This document shows, one piece after another, positions 1 through 11,461 of a DNA stretch of 64,000 nt; the stretch's first letter is position 1; each line of letters starts with the position of its first letter. Under the pieces are notes generated by a model. The model had not been told where the DNA came from, did no database searches, and saw only the letters and a program-made list of their open reading frames with translations. Made by a program: the position numbers and the translations under genes. Source of the DNA: Turnera subulata (lineage: Eukaryota > Streptophyta > Magnoliopsida > Malpighiales > Passifloraceae); the NCBI GenBank assembly GCA_028386065.3, contig JAKUCV010003555.1, forward strand, positions 75,238-139,237, given 5' to 3'.

Positions 1-175
1 CCTTAAAATTGAAATGTCCAGTGTCCTCACTGCACCAAAATATAAAAAGGAAAGATAAAACCTGATTTTTTTCTTCTTGGGGCTGTCATGGGGATGACTT
101 CTTTATTGATGCAAAATTGTGGGTTGCCTCCCACATAGCGCTTCTTTAATGTCTTGTAGCTGGACTCGATGCTCC

Positions 176-2867
176 TCATGCCGAAAGTGGGTTGGAGAAT
201 GGCTGCATTACCTCTTGTCTGGTAGGCTCTCCAGGATCGAAAGGCTTGGGCAGCAAGACTCTGTGAGTATAAACTGAGGGATTAATCCCTATCATATCAG
301 AAGAATACTCAATTGTCTTCTTATGTCGCCCCATATCTTTCTGCAACTTCTCTTCTTCTCCCTCCATAAAACCCGCATTTATGACCTCTTGGTATGTGGA
401 ATTTGGTTCCAAAGGTGCATAATGGAGTTTAGCAGGTGAAGGTTTCAACTCAACCTTCAGAGTTGTTCCTACGGGTAGGTCATCCCGTGTCTTCTTCAGC
501 TTTTCAAACATCATAGCCTCTTCTGCAGGCACCGGTGATAAGATATCAAGCTGGCACGCACATTCAACAATCTCAAGATTTGTATCTCCTGTGTTTTTAT
601 TTTGAGATATGTAAGCCAAAAGTGGATCTGTACAGAATTCCTGCGCGAAAACTTCTTTGAGTGCTTCGTCAATGACGTCGATTCGGTAGCACGAGTCATC
701 TGAGCTTTCTTTTTGCATTGCTTCCTCGACATTGAAATTGATTTCTTCAGATCCGACCCGTAAAGTGAGCTTTCCATTCTTGACGTCAATGAGTGCTCCA
801 GCAGTTGCTAAAAATGGTCGCCCTAGGATGAGAGGAGTGTGGCAGTCTACTTCTATGTCCAATACCACAAAGTCAACTGGGACAAAAAAATTTCCCAATC
901 TTAATGGGAACATCTTCCAGAATGCCCACTGGATACTTAACTGAACGATCTGCTAGATGGAGAGACATAGCAGTGGGTTTCATATCCCCCATGTTTAGCT
1001 GCTTGCTGACAGACAGAGGGATTACACTGACACTTGCCCCAAGGTTGCAGAGTGCACTCTTGATGTGTACTTTCCCTATGTCACAAGGGATAGAGAAACT
1101 TCCTGGATCTTTCAACTTATTCGGAAGCTTATTCTGGATGATAGCACTACATTCCTCTGTCAGGGCCACTGTCCCATAATCAATCAATTTATTCTTATTG
1201 GACAAGATGTCCTTTAAGAATTTTGCATAGGTGGGCATCTGGGACACGGCTTCGATGAACGGAATGTTTATGTAGAGCTTCTTCATGATCTCTAGGAACC
1301 GTCCATACTTCTTATCGTGGACTAGTGGGTTAAGCCTTTGAGGAAAAGGAATGGGTGGAACATAGGCTTTTTCTTCATCTTCCTTTTCCTTCCCTTTCTC
1401 GGTTGACACAGCCTGCTCGTGCTTTGTGGACTTCTCTTTTTGCACAGCCTGGCCATGCTCTGCTTCTTTTACCGGGGTAGAAGGTGGTTGGCGCTCCGGA
1501 TATTGGGTTCCACTCCTAAGAGTGATCGCATTGCATTGAGCGTTCGGATTGACTTTTGGTTTGCCTGGTAGTCTGCCGGGATTTCCCTGACTAGGGTTAG
1601 CTTGAGAAATCTCACATTCAAGACTGTTGATTTTGTCAGAAAGCCCTTTCACAACCTGCTGCTGCTCTTCCATAAATGACTTGAGTAGTGACTGCAAGTC
1701 ATCTTTAGGGGTCGGTTGATATGCCTGTGCCGGTTGTTTTGGAGGAAATCCAAGAGGACACCTTTCGGCTGGATTTTGATTGGGCTGTAGAGGTTTCCAG
1801 GAGAAGTTAGGGTGATCCCTCCAACCTGGGTTGAAGGTGTTTGAATATGGGTCCCTCTGAATGCTCTGGTTAATAATACTGATTTGCTCAGGGTATGGTT
1901 CTTCAAAGCCTCCCTTAGCGGAGCATCCTGAATAACTTCCGTCGCATCTGGCACATGAATGGGATTGTCCCTTCCCATTCATTTTCTTAAGGGCATCCAT
2001 CTTGGCATTCAACGGGTTGATTGCGTCAAGTTCAAGAACGCCGACTGTTTTTCCGCCAGCTATCTCGGCAGTCCATTCGAACTTGTTACTGGCGATGTGT
2101 TCAAACATGTCATACACATCTTCAGCATCTTTAGCTAAAGCTACTCCTCTGGTTGCTGCATCAACATGTGCACGGAGGGTCTCGTTTAGGCCAGCATAGA
2201 ATTTCTCCACAATCAGCCAATCTGGAAGGCCATGTTGTGGACATCTTCTTAGTGCATCTTTAAATCTTTCCCACGCATCGTAGAACGATTCATTGGCCTT
2301 TTGTTTGAACTCCATTATGTTGTTTCGAAATGTCATGGCCTTCCTGGGCGGGAAAAATTTCTTCAAAAAAGCCTGGGATACGGCAGTCCATGTATTAAAT
2401 GTCCCAGGAGCTTGTGCCGCCAACCACGCCTTTGCCTTATCCTTGAGTGAGAAAGGAAAGAGGCGCAGCTTGATAGCATCTTCCGAGGTTCCATTTACCT
2501 TGATCGTGTCACAAATTATCAAGAAATCTTGCAAGTGTTGATTTGGATCTTCAACAGAGGAGCCCCCGAAAGGATCTTGCTGGACCATCTTGATAAGGGC
2601 CGGCTTTAGCTCAAAGTTGTTTGCTTGCACAGTTGGGCGGACCACACTGGACTGTGCAAGAGTTGCATCTGGGATTGAGAAGTCTCGAACAGGCCTTCCC
2701 CGAGGCCCGAATTGGACTCCCTCGATATGTTCAGCCATTTCTCCTTCGGTCGAGGTGCCGTCCTCTGATTCCTTCTCGAGCCGAAATCTACGGAGTTTGG
2801 CCCAAAAGTTTCTTTCGATCTCAGGATCTAGCTTTCCAGGTGGTACTCCCAAGCTCATAGTATTCAT
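176..2867 (-). pseudogene. Gag-protease polyprotein of element A, one frameshift, no pol
   Basis: The frame starts at 2867 and runs 664 codons to 873. A second frame overlaps it (913-176). Residues of about 90-260 match the Retrotrans_gag capsid domain (DPNQHLQDFL, FSLKDKAKAWL, FYDAWERFKDALRRCP). A charged, Pro/Lys/Glu-rich linker follows, then a retropepsin-like domain with LGASVSVIPL and, in the second frame, LILGRPFLATAGA. The break between frames lies in a run of seven T (minus strand) near 890, consistent with a one-base indel. The residue before LGAS, normally the catalytic Asp, is Asn (CNLGAS), so the protease is probably inactive. The C-terminal part reaches the pre-RT linker (MIGINPSVYTHRVLL) and then ends. 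An otherwise open gag without pol suggests relatively recent loss of pol. Confidence 0.85.
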
Positions 2868-2972
2868 GCACCAAAGAGATCTGAAGAAGAAAACACACTG
2901 AACAAACGGGTGAAGAAAGAAAAGAAAAATCTAGATTACCCAAAACACAAAGTCAAATAATATTAACGACGA

Positions 2973-2990
2973 TCCCCGGCAACGGCGCCA
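2973..2990 (-). other. Primer-binding site of element A (tRNA-Asp type)
   Basis: The minus strand reads TGGCGCCGTTGCCGGGGA, complementary to the 3' end of plant tRNA-Asp and usual for Athila-type elements. It lies 6 bp from the LTR edge at 2997. Confidence 0.85.
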
Positions 2991-2996
2991 AAAACT

Positions 2997-4468
2997 TGAT
3001 AGCATCCTACAAGTATACAGGGTGTTGTAGTACCAAGGTCGTCTCACAGGGATCTTTGCTAAGTACTATTAACAATGTGACACGCGATTATCTAGAAAAT
3101 AAACCCTCGAAGAGGAGTCGATTAAGTGGAGCAAATAAGTAAACAAGTAAACAGCAAATAATGGTAAAAATGAGATGACAATAAATAAAAACACCTAGGA
3201 CTTCGGGGAATCCCTTGCCACAATTTCCATGCAATTAAGTGCAACATAACCAAGTCGTGTTCTGTCACTACATGACCTGCCCGTGTAGATCTGATATTAA
3301 ATCATAAAAATACTTTTCTTTGAAAGAACCGGTAAACTCAACTAGATCAACAACCTACTTCCGTAAGCCGTAAAACCCCTTCCTAACGTATCTCCACTAT
3401 CCATTCTGCCAGTGTTGAAATAAATTAAGAGCTTTAAGTTCTTACCTTTAACTCTCTAATAGAAAGCACGCCCCTCCCGAGGTCAGTTTCTAAAGCCCGG
3501 TCTAAGGTTTTCTACAGGAAACTGACGCTGTCACTTAACAATCTCCTATTATGGATTTAAGCTAATTGTTGATCAGGCAACTAGATTAATTAAGCATCAA
3601 AGACCAGATCAAAGAAGAATTAATTTAAGAAAATAATATTTTAATTAGGTTTGCATGAAAATAATGACAAGATCATCCCCTACTCCTAGATTAGAAAATT
3701 AGCTAGACATAATTTGGGAAGAAATAAAACCAAGAGAAGGCATCATTTAATTCCAAAGTAAAAGTTAAATAAATAAATAAATAAATAAACAAATCAACCT
3801 TGAATTGATGAATGACCACGTCACTTGAATTAATTCCAAGCTCAAATTACAAAAAGGAACTAAGTGTTTGTTCCAAGGAAATAAGGAAGGAACAATAAAA
3901 TTCCTAGCCTAATGCGTGAGTGACGAGCTGCAGGGCTCAGTCACCAACTGGAAGTATCCCCTTTCCTCTTAGTTGCCTTGGCCTTTTATAGTCTTCATGG
4001 GATCAATTATGTGGCTGTGAAAGACTTTCTAATCTTGCCAAAATTAGATAGGTCAGCCAAATCACATGCACGTAGGGAGTGGCGCAAGAAATGGTCAAGG
4101 TTGAGCATCAGTTCCTTTATTTGTTTGCCAAGGTGGTGACGTGTGAAAAAGCCAAGCTTTGAAGGATTCATGACCAGAAAATGTCAAGCCCGAATCTCTC
4201 CTGTAGTATCTCTGGTAAGTTTTCAAAATATTCTTTGAAAAGTGTTCTGCTGCCAATTTGTAATACAAGTCCAAGCAAGCCCAAATTTATTGATTTGACT
4301 CCAAGAGATTCCAAAATTCTTTATTTCTTGCAAAAAAAGTCCTTACACACTAGGAAAGAGAATTATTAAAATAAAATAAAATGTTAGAAAAGTAAATAAA
4401 TAAATACTAAAAGTAAGACAATAATCACAAAATAAACTCCAAAATGTGTGTAAAATATGCACACATCA
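2997..4468 (-). repeat. 5' LTR of element A
   Basis: On the plus strand the LTR starts TGATAGCATCC and ends ACACATCA. On the minus strand it therefore begins TGATGTGTGC and ends ATCA. A TATA-like TATAAAAG lies on the minus strand at 3983-3990. Length is about 1.47 kb. No coding frame is credible inside. The right edge falls exactly where copia integrase coding begins, which supports the boundary. Confidence 0.75.
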
Positions 4469-4469
4469 G

Positions 4470-5085
4470 AGATAATGACATATTATCTCAGTGGACACCT
4501 CCTTTTACACCACAACATAATAGTGTGTCAGAAAGGAGGAATAAAACCTTGTTAGACATGGTTCGATCCATGATAAGCTTTGCAGATTTACCTAAGTCTT
4601 TTTGGGGCTTTGCACTAGAAACTGCTATTTGAACTTTGAATAGAGTTTCATCTAAATCGGTAAATAAGACTCCACATGAGTTGTGGACAGATAAGAAACC
4701 AATACTTTCTCACATACGAGTATGGGGATGCTATGCATATGTGAAGAAAGTGGTATCGAATAAGTTAGAACCTAAGTCCGATAAGTGTCTATTTGTGGGA
4801 TATCCTAAAGAAACTACAGCATATTATTTATACAATCCTTTGGAATAAAAAGTGTTTGTTTCAAAGCATGCTATCTTTTTAGAGAAAGAGTTTCTTCTAA
4901 AAGAAGATAGTGAGAGTAGAATAGAGCTTGAAGAAATTCAACATTCACAAATAGAAGAAGATCAATCGATTAATCCTACAAAAATTACTCATGATGATGT
5001 AGTAATTACGGAGCCTGATGTTACGCATGCTCCTAGGCGTTCTACAAGAGTACGTTCTGCACCTGAGAAACTTAATCTCTTATAG
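4470..5085 (+). pseudogene. Copia integrase C-terminal part (element B)
   Basis: The reading starts within the integrase core at SQWTPPFTPQHN and SERRNKTLLDMVRSM, which surrounds the third acidic residue of the DDE triad. It continues through the GYPKET region (WGCYAYVKK, CLFVGYPKETTAYYLYNP) to the acidic linker before RT (HAPRRSTRVRS). Stops occur near 4630 and 4846, so three open segments are needed to cover it. The part before 4470 is displaced by element A. Confidence 0.85.
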
Positions 5086-6506
5086 ATGAGAACAAGAATA
5101 TTGCTCTTCTAGAAGATGATGAGCCAACTAGCTGTGAGGAAGTTTTGAAAAGTTCAGAATCTAACTTGTGGTTGAAGGCTATGAAATCTGAAATGGTTTC
5201 CATATATGAAAACAAAGTTTGGACTTTGGAAGATCCACCTGAAGGTGTAAAACCTGTTGGGTGTAAATGGGTCTTCAAGAAAATAAAAAGACATGGATGG
5301 TAGTGTGATTACTTACAAAGCACGACTAGTAGCGAAAGGTTATCGTAAAAAACAAGGAGTTGATTATGATGAAACTTTCTCACCTGTAGCCATGCTCAAA
5401 TCCATTAGAATTTTGCTTGCTATTGCCGCTCATTATGACTATGAGATTTGGCAAATGGATGTAAAGACTGCTTTCCTTAATGGAAACTTAACCAAGGAGG
5501 TGTATATGACACAACCTGAAGGTTTTACATCCAATGATAGCAACAAAGTATGCAGGCTTCAAAGATCCATCTTTGAATTGAAGTAAGCCTCTAGGAGTTG
5601 GAACATCCGATTTGACGAGACAATCAAACAGTTTTGTTTCTCACAAAATCAGGATGAACCATGTGTTTATCGAAAGGTCAGTGGGAGTGCAATCGTTTTC
5701 CTTGTACTATATGTAGATGATATATTACTCATAGGCAACGTTGTCTCAATTCTTCATTCAGTCAAGATTTGGCTTTTGAAGCAATTCTTCATCGAAGACC
5801 TTGGAGAAGCAACTTACATATTGGGGATTAGGATCTATAGAGATAGATCGAAGAAGTTGCTTGGTCTTTCGCAGTCTACATACATAGAAAAGATGCTAAA
5901 GAAGTTTCGCCTGGATCTTTCTAAGAAAGGATTTATCCCAATGGTTCATGGGAAGCACCTTTCCAAATCTATGTGTCCCAAAACACAAGAGGAAAGAAAA
6001 CGCATGAGTAAGATACCATATGCTTCTGCCATAGGATCCATCATGTATGCTATGATATGTACTCGACCTGATGTTGCATTTGCACTTAGTGCCCCAAGTA
6101 GATTCCAATCCAATTATGGAGAGGAACATTAGGTGGCTGCAATGAATATCCTAAAATACTTGAGAAGAACTAAGGATATGTTCTTGGTATATGGAGAAGG
6201 TGACTTACAAGTAAGTGGGTATACTGATGCCAGCTTCCAATCTGATAAGGATGATTGCAAGTCACAATCTAGCTTCGTTTTTCTGTTAGGCGGAGGTGCA
6301 GTTTCTTGGAAAAGTTCGAAATAAGAAAAAACTGCGGATTCAACGACCGAAGCAAAGTATATAGCCGCTTCTGAGGCAGCTAAAGAAGCAGTTTGGATCA
6401 AGAAGTTCATCACCGAACTTGGAGTGGTACCTAACATTAATGATCCAATACCATTGTATTGTGATTATAATGAAGCTATAGTGCAAGCAAAGGAACCATG
6501 GTCTCA
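5086..6506 (+). pseudogene. Copia reverse transcriptase and first part of RNase H (element B)
   Basis: Recognisable motifs in order are WLKAMKSEM, VGCKWVFKK (near 5260), [40 protein letters not shown], the catalytic box YVDDILL (about 5709-5735), FFIEDLGEATYILGIRI and, in RNase H, GYTDASFQSD and TTEAKYIAASEAAKEAVWIKKF. Frames are broken by a one-base shift near 5285, a TAA at 5584 and further stops at 6130 and 6322. The YVDD catalytic pair is retained although the reading frame is not. Confidence 0.85.
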
Positions 6507-6525
6507 TCAACTGTGAAGGCCCTCT

Positions 6526-7897
6526 TGTAAGTTTCCTATAGCTATTATGACACTCATAATAGGCACAATATGCAGCGGAATTATAGAAACTAACCAAGAA
6601 CCACATGTGAAGCAACATAAACCGTACAACAATTTTTACAAACCTTATGTGGTTGAGATCTTTCACTCAGCTGAAGTATGGAATCAGCAAGAGCAAGACA
6701 AAGGCCTGGCTCCTCTACGGTATCCACACGAACCGTGATCGACTTGGAATCGTCACACGAATCAAGCCTCGAGCTCCCCCGGACTGATGTGCTAGCAACA
6801 AGAAATCGGAAGCTAAGTGTTTTGGGTGTTTTTCTTCCTTCTTTCACCAAGAAGAAGAAAAGAGCAAGAGGAGTGTTTTTTGAGCTCTGAAAACGTGCAA
6901 AGAGAGGGGAGGGAGCAGCAAATGATCTGATCACTTAGCCACTAAACACACCCATCCGTAATGTATAAGTGGATTAGTGGTAATGGCCAACACATGGTCC
7001 CCATGATAATGACATTCATTATCTTTACCACCCACTAACCCATAAGCAGATAACACACTCCCAAAGCACTAAGTTTGACCCAATAATTCTGGTAATTAGT
7101 GAGCCAAAACAACCCTGGTTCAACCACGGTCCAACCACACCCAGTCCAACCATGGTCCAACCACGGTTCAACCATCTGCTTGAATCAACGGTTCTATGTG
7201 TGTGACCCTGTAGGCACTTGTAACGTCCGGCAATAATTGTAAAATCTCATTTTACAATTATAAGCAAAGAGCGGCGTCTAGCAACACATCATTGCTACCC
7301 GAACGACAAGATCAGTACTGATTCTCTGTGCCTCGGAACATGTCATCATCCCTTCGTTCCATTATCAAGATTAAACCGAGACACGGAATATGTCAATCTC
7401 GTATATGTTTAATCTATGTTTCTTGATCCCCGAGTTAACTGTATAAAACGGATACCCGTGATATCACCATATCACCTAATCCGAGCATGGCCATGCATAT
7501 AACAGTTCAACTCTATCAAGAAACCATCCGATAATATACCCGTTATATGGGTCGGACGAATCCCCTCTTGATCAATCAAAACCCACTACATAATCATCAT
7601 ATACCCAATGATTACCCTTATGTCCACCCAGTTACGGATGACTAGGAATAATATCAAAGTACATGATTCATATGTTGGATACCTTGACGATCTCAGGTAT
7701 ACGCTAGTCTTAATTTATTATTACAACCTATCCGTAATAATAATCGACTAGGGACATTTAAGAATATGAAATATTCTAGGGTTATAAGTATGTGCAAGCG
7801 TTTATCTCATAAACGATACTTATTGGAATAACCTCAGTGCGTATACATGACTACAAATAATCATCCATGATTGGCTTTTGGGCATATTACACTAACA
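6526..7897 (-). repeat. Solo LTR of a Ty1/copia element
   Basis: On the minus strand it begins TGTTAGTGTAATATGCCC, the same style of start as the LTR of element B (TGTTAGAAGTATGCCC), and ends CTTACA. It is flanked by the 5-bp duplication CCTCT (6521-6525 and 7898-7902), which splits the left arm of the surrounding inverted-repeat element. No internal region or second LTR accompanies it, so it is a solo LTR of 1372 bp left by LTR-LTR recombination. Confidence 0.75.
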
Positions 7898-8360
7898 CCT
7901 CTCCCCGAAGGACCCACCATATTCAGGTATTGTTACATCACATCCCTCAGCCCACACCTTTTCAAGGTTTAATCCTTTACCATGCTGCAGCACTAGGGAT
8001 TCGAACTCGGGACGTGATGCTTTTTATCCCCCTCAAGGAGAGCACATTCACCAATTCATCTGGCCCTCTCTCCGAGGGACCCACCATATTCAGGTATTGT
8101 TACATCACATCCCTCAGCCCACACCTTTTCAAGGTTTAATCCTTTACCATGCTGCAGCACTAGGGATTCGAACTCGGGACGTGATGCTTTTACCATGGTG
8201 AAGGTGCTCTCCTTGTGGGGGATAAAAAGCATCACGTCCCGAGTTCGAATCCCTAGTGCTGCAGCATGGTAAAGGATTAAACCTTGAAAAGGTGTGGGCT
8301 GAGGGATGTGATGTAACAATACCTGAATATGGTGGGTCCCTCGGGGAGAGGGCCTTCACA
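7898..8360. repeat. Three modules with a Pol III B-box-like motif, two direct and one inverted
   Basis: Copy 1 spans about 7898-8066, copy 2 about 8067-8200 and the inverted copy about 8201-8360. Each contains GAGTTCGAATCCC (on the minus strand in the first two, on the plus strand in the third), matching the B box of tRNA-derived promoters, which suggests a SINE origin. No convincing A box was found, so this is tentative. Open frames in this stretch are by-products of the repeat. Confidence 0.6.
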
Positions 8361-8365
8361 TCAAC

Positions 8366-8550
8366 GATCCAAGCATGTACTTAGGTGCTACCACCTTATT
8401 CGAGAGATAGTTGGTAGAAATGATGTGAAGGTAGAAAGAGTCCCCACAGATCACATTGTGGTTGATCCTCTCACAAAGGCACTAGCCCAAACCAAGTTTG
8501 AATACTATATAAATTCTATGGGAATTAAGCATATGGATGGTTGGCTCTAG
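8366..8550 (+). pseudogene. C-terminal end of copia RNase H (element B)
   Basis: Motifs SKHVLRCYHLIREIV, VPTDHIVVDPLTKAL and the ending MGIKHMDGWL then TAG are the standard terminus of copia pol. The frame continues directly from the part left of the inverted-repeat insert when the insert and one TCAAC copy are disregarded. Confidence 0.85.
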
Positions 8551-8551
8551 T

Positions 8552-8563
8552 GCAAGTGGGAGA
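8552..8563 (+). other. Polypurine tract of element B
   Basis: GCAAGTGGGAGA lies immediately after the pol stop codon and 3 bp before the LTR start at 8567. Confidence 0.8.
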
Positions 8564-8566
8564 TTT

Positions 8567-10326
8567 TGTTAGAAGTATGCCCTAGAGCTAGTTATCTTTG
8601 GGATTTAATCATACAAATATTTATATTTATATCAATAAAGACATTTCATTATTATAAAGTGCATATTATTTATGTTGGTATAAAAATCTTAAACTGCGCA
8701 ATAAAGTCCTTGGTATTAAAATACATGGTGCAATCGGAATCATAAGGAGTTCATGATGTGAGATTCATAATGCATGCAAATATATTTATACCTAAATTAT
8801 CCCAAGTCATAGTATTAACAAGGAGGCACACTGATAATACGGATAGACTAGCACATGTTATACTTCTTGATATGATCAGGTAGTAATTTCTCACTAACTA
8901 TAGACATGGTGATGTTTAGAGTTAACACGTGGATGCTTACTTGAGAATTAAGTTCATTGGAGACCTGCTATGAGATCGTCATATGGATAATAATCTATGT
9001 CAATGAATGGATCTCATCATAACAGTAGGTGCAAGTATCCTTTGACTTGAGATCATCAAAGTATCTTAAGTAAGGATTAACATGTTTTGACTCCAAACCT
9101 TATTCTCCACCATGGAGCATTTATAGCGAGGAGATTGGATATATTATGAATTATTTGAAGATAGTTGAATGATCAATAGAGGATTCACTACTCCTGATTA
9201 TTAGATGGAGGTTTATCTCATTTATTTTTAAGAATATTTTTATTCAGGAATCTCTGTGCAGAGTGGAATGTCTACATTAAATGAGATTTAAGTAGATATC
9301 AAGGAATAAAGAAATTTTAAGAATTTAAAATATCCAAGACATAATATGCAAGAGTTGACATATGTTCATACTCTAACATGGATGAGATAAAGTATAGTGA
9401 ATGGAGTAATTGTACGGCAACTGGTTATGGAAGGGTTGAGGTTAAAACCATTAACCTTCTAGCACTTGGGTAGTCTTGATGTGTGACTGGACACCTCTCA
9501 TGACTTATACTTAAGTGAATTTATTTAATGAGATTAAATAATAATATGAGTTATACTATATTATCTTGTAAAGGATAATAATTCACTAAGTATTGCCAAC
9601 GTGTTTAGAAGCCCATAAGGTCACACACATAAGAGGTTATGAGGCCAAGGTGAAAATACAATTTAAAATAGCAATTGATGTTATTGGAGGAATCAATTAG
9701 ATCAAGATCTAATTATCTTAACTAACTACGATATGTGATTTTTCTTTGCAAAAGTCCATTCTTTGGGTTTTTGATTTAAGGAGGAAGAAGTTGGATTTTC
9801 ATCCAATGTTAAATCAAAATAATAATTAATATATAGACTTTTATATAATAGTCCATGTATGAGTTAAATAATTATTTGAGCTTTGGTCCAATTAGTTATT
9901 TAAGTAGTCCATTAAGGTTTCTTATAACCTAATAAACTTGTGCCTATAAATAGATATCTTATGGTATTGATATCTATACCACACCCAACGTAGAAAAATT
10001 ATTCTCTAGCCTCCTTCTCCTCCTAGAGCCAAAATCCCTAACTAGCTCTCTAGGGTTTTGGCAATTGTAGTTCTCTTGTGAAGAGTTCTTAGCTCCTGCC
10101 TTGTGTGGATTACTTGTGGAGGTGATACTCAAGAGAGGATCACTGTGGTTTGCGACAACCAAGTGAGCTAGTGATAAGAAGATAAGAAGAGTTCTTTCTG
10201 ATTTGCTGCAATCTACGTGTACTCGTGTAAGTACTGAATACCTCTCTAATATATGTTCAATTGATTTGCTGATTTGCTGCGATCTACATGTACTCCTGTA
10301 AATACTGAATACCTCTCCCTTTGATT
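8567..10326 (+). repeat. 3' LTR of element B
   Basis: It begins TGTTAGAAGTATGCCCTAGAG and contains a TATA box TATAAATA at 9945-9952. Near its right end a segment of about 65 bp (TTTGCTG... TACTGAATACCTCTC) occurs twice, at about 10201-10244 and 10262-10316. The exact right end is not resolved because no clean CA precedes the start of element C sequence, and the matching duplication is outside the window. Confidence 0.75.
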
Positions 10327-10892
10327 CCATCACTTCTTCCCCCTAATCTCGAATTGATTTCAAACATATATCTACTCCGATTTGAATTTCAAATGTCGAA
10401 TCCTTATCCAGATCGATTTCAAGATAAAATTAGTTTAACACGGTTATCAAAAATACTCCAAGGACCTGTGACACCTGGACTTCGATCCATCTGTCGTCGG
10501 GCAATAGTGACCCAAAGTCAACTCATAGGTCATGGGTTGACCAAAAGTCAACCCACAAGTCATGGAGTGAGCAAAAGTCAACTCACAAGTCATGGGAACC
10601 CAAAGTCAACTCGCAGGTCATAAGGTGAGCATAAGTCAACCCGCAGGTCATGGGGTGAGCAAAAGTCAACTCGCATGTCATGGAATCCGAAGTCAACTCG
10701 CAGGTCATAGGGGTGAGCAAAAGTCAACGCGCAGGTCAAGAGGTGACAAAAAGTCAACTCATTGGTTAAAGGAACGACCTAAAACATCAACCACCCATCG
10801 ACCGATATCAAACAAGATACTCAAGAACGACCTGCGATATTATCCCACCATTCGACCACTCCAAATGCACGATTTTGAATTTGGTACAAACA
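10326..10892 (-). repeat. 3' LTR of element C (partial)
   Basis: It is homologous to 14757-15435 and ends on the plus strand with GGTACAAACA. It carries nine W-box motifs. A polypurine tract (AAAGGGGGCAAC on the minus strand) abuts the LTR at 10893. The segment lacks the TATA portion present in the right copy because it is cut at 10326. Confidence 0.8.
10517..10757 (-). promoter_or_regulatory. Array of nine W-box motifs in the left LTR of element C
   Basis: AAGTCAAC (TTGACT on the minus strand, the WRKY-binding W-box TTGACY) recurs with its G at 10517, 10547, 10577, 10605, 10635, 10665, 10692, 10723 and 10753, so spacing is 27-31 bp. The unit is a tandem repeat of about 30 bp with GGTCATGGGGTGAGC between motifs. 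Confidence 0.75.
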
Positions 10893-11461
10893 GTTGCCCC
10901 CTTTAGCCCTTTAATTAAAGGCTACCGCAAATTGAAGGGTTGTTCATAACGTCCCATCAAAATCGTGACCATGAAGACATGACTGTCATGTGCACGTCAC
11001 AGAAAGTATTGGCAGGAATCAAATCCTCTGCCTACCCCTCGCTTTTGGCTGCTAAGAGGCTTCTAACATTGACCACACTCTTCACGACCAGTCACAAATC
11101 CGTCTGGCTAATCCACCTGGCCGCCGATCACCTGCTAAGTTCAATACGCTCTCTGCAGTTCAGCAATCACAATTTACTCGGACAACTTATTCAAATATAT
11201 CACCAGGGCCACCAAGTCATGATGGCCAATAATAAAAGAAATAATTTTTTGCCATCAAGAAATAGATGGCCTAATTATATACCATGGTCACCAGAAAACA
11301 ATTCTACTTCAAGCCACCCAAACCATCCACACCAACAATAGAATAAAAAGCTTGCGATCGTTAGGTGGATGAGAGGGCGTTTGACCTTCACCTTGTAATT
11401 CTAACTTGTATTCGCATGGAAAAGGTCTTCTGGCAACTGGAAAAGATAGAGATTGGTCATT

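Larger units (their letters stand above)
1..4468 (-). mobile_element. Element A: Athila-type Ty3/gypsy retrotransposon, internally deleted, left end outside the window
   Basis: Read on the minus strand, the order is LTR (4468-2997), a primer-binding site matching tRNA-Asp, a gag-protease frame (2867-176), and a 3' non-coding segment that begins with the GGGAGGCAACCC motif (plus-strand complement near 120-132), which also follows pol in element E. Almost the whole of reverse transcriptase, RNase H and integrase is missing: the frame passes only a short way into the linker before RT and stops. The 3' LTR is not visible and should lie left of base 1. The right edge at 4468 (ends CA) abuts copia integrase code, so A inserted into copia element B. 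It is probably a non-autonomous derivative that keeps gag. Confidence 0.85.
6512..8360. mobile_element. Inverted-repeat (foldback-like) element inserted in RNase H of element B
   Basis: The outer ends are a perfect 14-bp inverted pair, TGTGAAGGCCCTCT at 6512 and its complement at 8347-8360, flanked by the 5-bp duplication TCAAC (6507-6511 and 8361-8365). Apart from the solo LTR inside it (6526-7897), the element is about 470 bp. It consists of three copies of a module of about 150 bp: two in one orientation and one inverted at the right end, so the outer arms could pair over about 160 bp. The copia RNase H frame resumes immediately after one copy of the duplication. A 5-bp duplication is unusual for a MITE and fits a TRIM- or SINE-derived unit equally well, so the class is uncertain. 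Confidence 0.7.
4469..10326 (+). mobile_element. Element B: Ty1/copia retrotransposon, 3' part, interrupted twice
   Basis: The visible portion begins in the integrase core and continues through RT and RNase H to a polypurine tract (8552-8563) and a 3' LTR. Its gag, protease and 5' LTR should lie left of base 1, beyond element A. A second insert (6512-8360) splits RNase H. Its right edge is blurred between about 10305 and 10332, where sequence of the left LTR of element C begins. Several in-frame stops and frameshifts show B is dead. Confidence 0.85.

Noticed and set aside
8229..8245. Possible tRNA gene from GAGTTCGAATCCC
   Set aside because: Only the B-box-like part is present; there is no A box at the right distance, no cloverleaf and no anticodon stem.
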